A stretch of 39,371 bases of DNA from a virus, in the IMG/VR virus record IMGVR_UViG_3300010885_082087, positions 1-39,371 of that record; one strand, given 5' to 3'. The notes beneath the pieces are model-generated. The model made no database searches and was not told the DNA's origin. It saw nothing but the letters and a program-made list of their open reading frames with translations. Shown here one piece after another: positions 1-9,400 of the stretch; within the stretch, counting starts at the first letter, position 1, and every line of letters begins with the position of its first letter. The position numbers and the translations under genes are program-made.

Positions 1-430
1 GAGCCAACCAGTGACAAACCACCGCCGACAATGTTTTTCGCAAGGCTTGCGGTCCCGCTTATCGCAGAGCCAACCAGTGACAAACCACCGCCGACAATGT
101 TTTTGGCAAGGCTTGCAGTTCCGCTTATCGCTGAGCCAACCAGTGACAAGCCACCGCCGACAATGGTTTTGGCAAGACTTGCGGTTCCGCTTATCGCTGA
201 GCCAACAAATGACAAGCCACCGCCGACAATGTTTTTCGCAAGGCTCGCAGTTCCGCTTATCGCTGAGCCAACAAATGACAAGCCACCAGTAACAATGCTT
301 GCCGCACCGCTGGCAACGCCGCCTATTGCAGAACCAATCAATGACAAGCCACCAGTAACAATGCTTGCCGCACCGCTGGCAACGCCGCCTATCGCGGAGC
401 CAATCAATGACAAGCCATCACCGATAATGC
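1..430 (-). repeat. 66-bp tandem repeats in tape-measure gene
   Basis: Six full units of exactly 66 bp (1-66, 67-132, 133-198, 199-264, 265-330, 331-396) and a partial seventh, probably continuing past the window edge. Each encodes a 22-residue Gly/Ala/Ser-rich hydrophobic unit on the minus strand, of the type GSAISGTAS-LAK-IVGGG-LS. Units 1-4 form one subtype and 5-6 another, which suggests local duplication after divergence. Confidence 0.95.
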
Positions 431-3400
431 TTGTTGCTCCTGCCGCAGGTTTGCTTTCCGACAACGCGCCGGATAAATCTTTCGACGAGGATTTTTCCGG
501 TTTCACGGCATCGCCAGAAACGCCCGCAGGTTTGCTTTTCGACAATGCTTCGGATAAATCTTTCGACGAGGATTTTTCCGGTTTCACGGCATCGCCGCCA
601 GAAACGCCGCCGCCCATAGATCCACCGCCAGAAACGCCGCCGCCAATTTTTGGCTTGACGCTGTTTGACATCCCGGAAAGGAGAGCTATATCTCCGATAT
701 TCATAGACCCTAGATCCATTTCTGAAACACTCGAGATGGAGTCGGACAAGGTGCTCATTGCCGTTTTTATTGCGACTATCATCTCTGTGACCAATTCTAT
801 TCTCAGCAACGCCTCTTGAAGTTCTGTTGAGTTCGGAATGTTTTCCAATATCGGATTTATCAATCCATCCCTCAAGAATGTGGCGATGGCTTTGAAGCTT
901 CCGCCGAATTCCTCGGTGGATTTCTGGATTTCAGATATCGGGGAAGAAATGCCGCCTTCCATCATCGGGGCGAGCACTTCCATGAATGTCAGCATGGAAG
1001 TCCTGACACTTTCAATTACGTCGGAAAGCAATTCCGTTCTCGAGAGAACCTCTTTAAGTTCGGATGACTCTGGTAGGTTGTTGAGTATGGGGTTGATCAG
1101 ACCGTTGTTCAGGAACACCGTTATGTTGTTCCAGTATGTCCCGAAATCCTTCGTGGCTTTCTGCACGTTCGCTATCTCTGAATTGTTGATGAAGCCGCCT
1201 TTCATCATCGGCGAGATGCTGGAGGAGAATTTCTTTATGACGTTGACCACGTTGCCGATGATCCTGACTGTCATGGATATCCTGTCGTTGGCTTCCTGGA
1301 GGACCGCGGAGTTGGGGAGGTTTTTCATGATCGGATTTATGATGCCTTCGTTGAGGAATCTCGATATCTGCTTCCAGTACTCGGCGAAAACCTTGGTCTG
1401 CTTCTCGAGCTGTACTATCGGCAAATCGGAGAACCAGCCCTTGCTCGAGACGAGCGGGGTTATGGTCGACATGAGATAACCCACGACCTCGTTGACCACC
1501 GCCAGTATTTTTGAGACCCCGACTATTCGGTCGTTGGCTTCCGACAGCACCCTGGATTCCGGAAGGTTCATGATTATGGGTTGCACAATCCCGAGGTTGA
1601 TGAATTCGGATATCCCCATCCAGTAATCCCCGAATATCCTCGTCTGCTTCTCAAGCATCGATATCGGCAACGCCGAGAACCAGGTGTTGTTCGTCACGAG
1701 AGGAGCTATGTTCGCCACGAGCTGACCTATGACCTGTTGCACCGCTGGTATGATGTCCGATATGATAGACAGGCGGGTCTTGAGTTCCTCCATCTCCGTC
1801 GAGTCGGGCATCTCCCTGATCGGGTATATGAAACCGTCAAGCAGGCTCCTTGCTATTCCGCCGAACCAGTCGCCGACCATCTTTGCGTTCTTGAATATCT
1901 TGTAATCGAAATACTTCGAGTTCATGAGACCGTATATCGCGGTGGAAAGCCTCGACACGAATTCCGGAACGTTCTCTATGTTGACGGCGATGTTGTCTAT
2001 GGCTTCGCTGGCGGAGACTATCTCCTCCGGCGATACCGCCCCCTCGAGCAACGGCTCGACTATCCCGTGCCTCATGAACGTGGCGACCTCGTAGAACCAC
2101 CCGGCGAACTCGGAGGCGTGCTTGGACAGCGCCGCTATCGGCGAGTCCTTTATGCAGTCCTCCGGCTTCATAAGACCGAAAGCCTTCGCCAGCCTGCTGA
2201 TGAGCAACGGTATGATCCTGACTATCGAGCTCATAGCCCTCAGTGTCTTCCCGGCGGATTGTATGTCCTTGCCGTCGCCCATCTCGTCCAGGATTGGGTT
2301 CACGATGCCTTCCTTGAGGAACTTCGCTATCGACCTGAAGTACATCTCGAATTCCGCCTTGTTCTCCATGATCTTTTCCATCGGCGAGTCCTTCGTCAGG
2401 TCCTTGGACATCATCAACGGCATCAGACCTTCCGAGACTCCCCTTATGACCTTCGGTATGTAATTTATGACCTTGCTCATGGCTCTCAGGGTCTTCGCCG
2501 CGGACTGTATGTCCTTGCCGTCGCCGAGCTCCTCCAGGATTGGGTTCACGATTCCCTCCTTGAGGAACTTCGCTATCGTCCTGAAGTATGTCGCGAACTG
2601 GTCCTTGTTGTCCAGTATGGTCTCGAACGGCGTGTCCTTCTCCAGCCTCTTCCCGCCGAGCATCAGGGGCATCAGACCCTCGGAGACGCCGAGTATGACC
2701 TTCGGTATGTACGTTATGACCTTGTTCATGGCTTTCAGTATCTTCGCTGCGGTCTGTATGTCCTTCGCGTCGCCCATCTCGTCCAGGATGGGGTCCACGA
2801 TGCCTTCCTTGAGGAATTTCGCTATCGACTTGAAGTAAATCCCGAACTGGTCCTTGTTCTTCATGATGCTGTCGACGGGGGTGTCCTTGAAGAAGCTCTT
2901 GGAGTCGGTCATGAGGCTTATCGCAGCCGCCAGACCGGTTATGACCCTCGGCACAGCCCAGATCGCCTTCGCCATAGCCTTCAGTATCACGGAGGCAACC
3001 GTGATCTCCCTGGCGTCCCCGAACTCCGAGACCACCGGCTTTACTATGCCGTCGTTGATGAACTTCGATATCGCTATGAAAGACTCCTTGAACTTGTCCT
3101 TGTTCTTCATGATCTTGTCGACCGGGGAATCGAAGAATATGTATTTCGGGTCCATCATGCCTATCGCCTTGGCGACGCTCTCTATCACGCTGACCACGCT
3201 CTTCATTATCGACGACATCTGGCACAGCTTCATCGCCGTGTCCTTCAGCACCTTGGAGTCGCCGATCAGGGCGACGGGGGCTATTATGCCGTCCTTTATC
3301 AGCACGACTATGGAGTTGAACCACGTCCTGAACTTGCCCTTGTTCTTCATGATCTTCTCCATCGGGGCGTCCGAGAAGAACGACGTCGGGTCCATGAACC

Positions 3401-6400
3401 CTATGACCTTGGCTGTAGCCTCTATCATGGTCGCCGTGCTCTGGAGGATGACGGACAGAGCCGCCAGCCGTCTCGCGACCTCCTTGAGCTCCTTGCTGTC
3501 CGACATTTTTTCCATTACCGGCTTGATGATGCCGTCGCTGACGAACTCGGCGACCGACCTGAAGAAGCCGTCCATCTTGACCATGCCCTTCGATATCTTC
3601 TCGACCGGCGAGGCTGAGAAGAATCCCGGCTGGGTCATCGGGGCGATGTTCTCGGACATTATCTTCATCACCGGAGCCACGAGCCTCAGTATCTGAGCCA
3701 TCGCGTCTATCTTCTTAGCCGCGTCCCTCAGGTCCTTCATGTTGGAGAACTGCGACCTCACGGCGTCGACTATGCCCACCTTCACGAAATCGGCGACCTT
3801 CGCGAAGAACGCCTGGAACATCGGCATCGCCTTCTCGAGCTGGACCACTATGGAGTCGCTTATCCAGCCGACCTTCATCAGCGGGAGTATGTTCTTGTAG
3901 AGGTCGTTCACCACGCTCGCCACCGAACGGACAAGGTCTCCGATCATCTTCATGAGGTACGCGAGCTTCGCAGCCTCCTTTATGCTTACCTTCTTCTGAA
4001 GGTTTTTCGACATCGACACTATCTCGTCCAGGAACGTCATTATCGGAGGGGTCATCACCTTCAGCGCTTCGGTGCCGTAGCCCATCAGGCTCGACATGAT
4101 CCCGGAGAACATGTACAGCACGGAGAGAGCCGTGAGCATGTGCGCGCTCTTGACGATCTCGACCGCCACCAGGCTGCACGCGCGCATGACCTCGGCGACG
4201 CCGCTAGCCATGCTCGCAGCCATCCTCGGGTTCAGCTTGCCGCCCACGGACTTGGAGAAGCTCACGACGGAGTCGATGTATTCCTTTATCGGGGCGGAGA
4301 GGATGTTGAGTGTCATCACCCCGAGATACATCAGACCGGCGTACAGGAGAGCCATAGCTCCTAACCCGCCGAACGAGGCGAGACCCATGAGGAGAGGCAC
4401 GGCTTTCACGATCTCGACAGTCACCGCGGCGACCGCCCGCATCACCTCGGCGACTCCCTGACCCATCTCCGCGGCTTGTTTCGGGTTCAACGAAGAGCCG
4501 ACCGATTTCGAGAAAGCCACGACCGACCTGATGTAATAGCCTATCGGGGATGAGAGAATGTTCAGGGTCATGACACCAGCATACATCAGACCGGCGTACA
4601 AGAGGGCTAGAGCCCCCAATCCGCCCCATGAACCTAGAACCATGAGGAGAGGAACGGCCTTCACGATCTCGACGGTCACCGCGGCGACCGCCCGCATGAC
4701 CTCGGCGACGCCCTGACCCATGCTCGCCGCCAGTTTCGGGTTCAACGACGACCCCACCGATTTCGAGAAAGCCACGATCGAACTGATGTAATGTTCTATC
4801 GGAACAGAGAGTATGTTCAGGGTCATGACCCCGAGATACATCAGACCGGCATACAGTAGGGCTAGAACTCCCAACCCGCCCCATGAACCTAGAACCATGA
4901 GCAGAGGCACTGCTTTCACGATCTCGAGGGTCACGTCCCTGCACGCGGTCATCACGTCGGTTATGCCCTTGCCCATCTCCGCCGCCAACTTCGGGTTGAT
5001 TATAGACCCGACCTTCTTCGAGAAGTCGCGTATCGTGCGCACGTAATCGTATATCGGCTTGGAAAGTATGAACAGAGCCGCGATGCCGAGATACATCAGA
5101 CCGGCATAAAGTATAGCCCCAACACCGAAAACGCTCAACAACCCTAGAGCCCCGAGCAAGGCGGCTGATTTCACGATCTCGATGGTCACGTTCCTGCAGG
5201 CTGTCATCACGTCCGTGACGCCCTGGCTCATCTCCGCCGCGGTCTTGGGGTTCATGATCGCGCTCACCGCCTTGACGAAACCGAGGACGGCGGCGACATA
5301 CAGTATTAAAGGCACGGAAAGTATCGAGAAGGCGAGTACGCCGAGAAGAGCCATGAAGGCTATATCTTTCGCCACGGGAAGCAGCGCCCCCATGATCGAC
5401 ATCATGACCGACGACTTGATGACGGATCCCGTGATGCTGGCTGCAGCCGACATGACGGCGGTGATCGCCTCCGATATCTCTTTTGCTTTGTTGGCGTCCA
5501 GCTTCAGGACACCCAGGATGAACTCGCCCATCTTCACTATCGCCGCCCCGAGGAACAGCACCGGGGGAATGAGCATCATCAGGGTCTTGGCTCCGATCCA
5601 CATGAGCGGGACGTATCCCCATATGAACGCCGCCTGTGTTCCGAGAAGGGCTAGACCGACCATAGCCTTGGCTACGGTCATGGCTATCGAGCCCGCGCTG
5701 CTTATGATCGAGGCTACAGCCTCCCCTATCTCCTTGGCTTTCCCGGCGTCGAGGTCGAAGCCGCCGAGTATCTTCTCCCCCATCTTGACTATCGCGCCTC
5801 CCAGCAGGATGATTGCCGGGGTCGCGACCAACAGCACAAGGGCGCCGAGAGCCATCATCGGGATCGCCCCGGTTATTATCGACCACATGCCTCCGAGGGC
5901 GGAAAGACCGAACATCGCCGCTCCCACGGCGCCGGCTATGGTCGCCGCAGCCACGAGCACCGCCACCACGGCTGCTGATATCTCCGTAGCCTTGGCGGCG
6001 GTCAGGTCGAAAGCCCCGAGTATCTTGTCGCCCATGGCGACTATCGCCGCGCCCAACAGGATTATGACTGGTGTCGCGACCAGAAGTATCATTGCTCCCT
6101 TAGCCATCGGTTTTAGGGCTCTCTTTATAATTTCCCACATGCCTCCGAGGGCGGAGAGACCGAACATAGCCCCGCCGACCGCCCCGGCTATCATCGCCGC
6201 GCTTATGAGCACCGTCACGACCGCGGTCGATATCTCCGTAGCCTTTGCCGCAGTCAGGTCGAAAGCCCCCAGTATCTTGTCGCCCATGGCGACTATCGCC
6301 GCGCCCAACGTGATTATGACTGGGGTGGCGACCAGAAGTATCCCAGCGCCTATAGCCATCGGCGTAAGCGCCGCGTATATCATCGGCCACATGCCCCCGA

Positions 6401-9400
6401 GGGCGGAGAGACCGTACATCGCCCCGCCGACCGCCCCTGCTATTATCGCGGCACCCATCAGGACAGCCACGACCGCGGTCGATATCTCCGTAGCCTTCGC
6501 GGCAGTCAGGTCGAAAGCGCCGAGTATCATCTCGCCCATCTTCACTATCGCCGCCCCGAGGACGAGTATGACTGGCGTCGCAACCATAAGGACTTCTGCG
6601 CCTATAGTCATCGGCGTAATTGCCGCGGATATTATTTCCCACATGCCTCCGATGGTGGCGAGACCGAACATCGCCCCGCCGACAGCCCCGGCTATTATCG
6701 CGGCACCCAGAAGGACAGCCACGACCGCGGTCGATATCTCCGTAGCCTTCGCGGCGTTGAGGTCGAAGACGCCGAGTATCATCTCGCCCATCTTCATGAT
6801 CGCGGCGCCCAACAGTATGATGGCTGGCGTGAAGAGGAGCAGTATGGTTGCACCTTTTATGATGGTTTTTCTGTCTTTCATGATCGTTTTAGACATTCCG
6901 CCAACCAGCTTGAGACCAGCCATGGCAGCCAAGACTGCTGCGGCTATGATTCCGACGCCGACGCCTAGGGCGACTATCGTAGCCGTCGTGGCTGCTATGG
7001 CTGAAGGGTTGAGGTTCAGCCCGCCGAGTATCATCTCGCTCATCTTCATGATCGCCGCGCCGAGGATGATGATGGCGCCGGTTATCATCAGCAGGGACTT
7101 GCCGACGCTCATTATTGTTTTGACCGTTTTCATGGGCTTGCTTATCACGCTCATACCCTTGATCTTGTCCAGAACCATCGCGGTTCCCACGGAAGCCAAC
7201 ACTATTCCGGTGGTGGCTGCGCCCAGTTCCGCTATGACCATCGCCGTCTCCATCACGCTGGATGGCGACAGACCCAGACCCTTCAGTATCATGTCGGACA
7301 CCTTGACTATCATCGCCCCTAGAGCCACGGTGGCGATCGATATCAAAGCCAGAGACCCGGCAACCTTCGCGAGTTCCTTGGCTTTTTTTGGATTGGAAAT
7401 TTTCTTGATCGCTTTTTTGTTCTCCTCGAGCATGTCGATGAGTTCCATGGAAGCCATCGCTATGCCGACGGCTGCGCCGCCTATCGCGACTATGACTGCG
7501 GCTGTCTCCGCCACCGTCGCCAAGTCAAGGTTGAGAGCCTTTATGATCTTTGTGCCTATGAACATTATCGCGGCGCCGAGGATCAGGAGACCCACAGCCA
7601 TCGCCGCTATGATCGCACCGAGCTGCAGCATCTCCTGCGGCTTGATGGACTTGAGCATGCTCATTGTTTCCTCTATGAACGAGCTTCCCTTCGGAGACTC
7701 CACGTCGACGTCCTTGGTGTCGGGGCATGGGTCGCACTTCTTCTCTCCTTTGATGCGCCTCATGTCGTGAGCCATCTCCTGCCTCTGGAACTTCATCCTC
7801 CTCTTGGTGTGGTTCTCCTCAGCCCTCTCCAGAGACTTGTTGAACTTCTCGCCGCCTCCCGTCTTCGCAGCCAGCTTCTTCTGGTCCCTGAACCCGACCA
7901 CGCCACCCTGAATCGCCGACTCCTTCTTCGCGGCTATTCCAGCAGCCATCTTCTTCATGGCTTCATCGGACATCCCGCTCTTGCCGGCAGCCCTCAGCTC
8001 GCTGTCCTTCTTCTTCGCCGCCGACATCCCCAGGTCGTGGTGCTCGGACTTGAGAGGGTCGAACTTCGTCACGTTGAATCCGCCGCCACTTGTTCCGGCT
8101 CCAGCTCCGGCTCCAGCCTGCGACTTGGCGGATTTCAGGGTCGCAATGATTTCTTTCAGTAACTCTTCGGAGTTGACGTCATGCGTGTAGAGTGAACGTG
8201 CTTTCGTCGCATGGTGTTCAAGACTCTCGGTTGCTTTGGCGCCTCTCTCGGTTGTTTGTGGCAATCCAGACCTTGTAATGCTTTCAAACATGGCAGTAAC
8301 GTCGTCTTTCGCCTTGAAATAGTTGTAGATTGAGGCTAGGGATTGTACAGCCATCGCCCCGAAGGACACCACCAGACCCAAGGTCGCCAATATTCCGCCG
8401 AAGGAGGAACTGAATATGGCACTCAAGCCGCCGCCTACTAAATTCCTTATGCTGTCGTTTATCTCCTTGAGGCTCTGAGCCGACGCGGATGCCGGGTCGA
8501 GCTGAGCCTTGGAAGCGGTCGAAGCCTCCTGCTCAGCCTTCGTTATCTGAGCCGTCAGTTCCCTGATGGCAGCTGGGTCCTTGAGAGCCTTCTCTATCTG
8601 CGACGCGTCTATCTTGAGTTCTTTCTTGCCGGCATCCTTGAGCTGCTTGTTCACTCCCTGGAGCGATCCCTCTATAGCTTTCCTGGCGACGTCCGTCTCG
8701 GATGTCCATGCGACGCCAAGCGCGTTGAGGTCACCCTCGAACTCGCTCCTCTTCTTGCTGAAGCTCTGGAGGGCGTCACCCATGTTGGTGGCAGACGACG
8801 CAGCCTTGTCGAGGGCGGTGAGGACTTCCAGCGACTTGCCGAGCCTGAGTTTCCTCTCCTCCTCCGCTATGCCAGCTTTCTCGTCCAGGGTTATGTTCGT
8901 CTTCTTCTTGGCGTTGAGGTCGGAAAGCTTGTCGGCGAGGGTCTTGCTCGAGTTGGATATAGCCTCGAACTGCGATATGAGCTGCCCAGCCTCCACCCCT
9001 AGAGCCGACTCCAGAGATATGTTTATGTTCCTCTTCGTGGCGTCGTCGAGTTCCTCGAGGTTTTTCCTCATCTCCTCGGCTGTCTCTCCGGCTATGCCGA
9101 ACTGGTTGGCTATGCTCTTGAATCCTCCAGCCATTCCCTTCAGGCTGTCCTTGCTCTTCGTGATGCTTCCGTTGAGGAGTTCAGTCGTCAGACCAGCCCT
9201 CGAGGCGGATATGGCGAGCAGGTTGAACATCTTCGAGTCGGCAGCCAGCAGCTTGTTCGTGCTGGAAAGGGCTTCCATCATCCCTCCGCTTGTCTCTCCG
9301 ACCTTCGTAAGGTTCGCCTGGAGTTCCACGATGTTCTTGTAGGACGCGGTCGTCAGCGTCCCGGCTTTGCGCATGTTGTCCACGAAACCCTTCGAGCCAG

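Noticed and set aside
1-430. CRISPR-like array
   Set aside because: Units are contiguous 66-bp coding repeats without spacers.
1581-3617. Long plus-strand open frame opposite the tape-measure gene
   Set aside because: It is codon-aligned antisense to the tape measure; its protein is Arg/His/Tyr-rich in a way expected from reversing Ile/Met/Gly-rich codons. Same for 5182-7770 and 31-819.
4204-5886. Long minus-strand frames in the same area
   Set aside because: They are shifted frames of the tape-measure gene, rich in Arg/Gly/His and without start signals.
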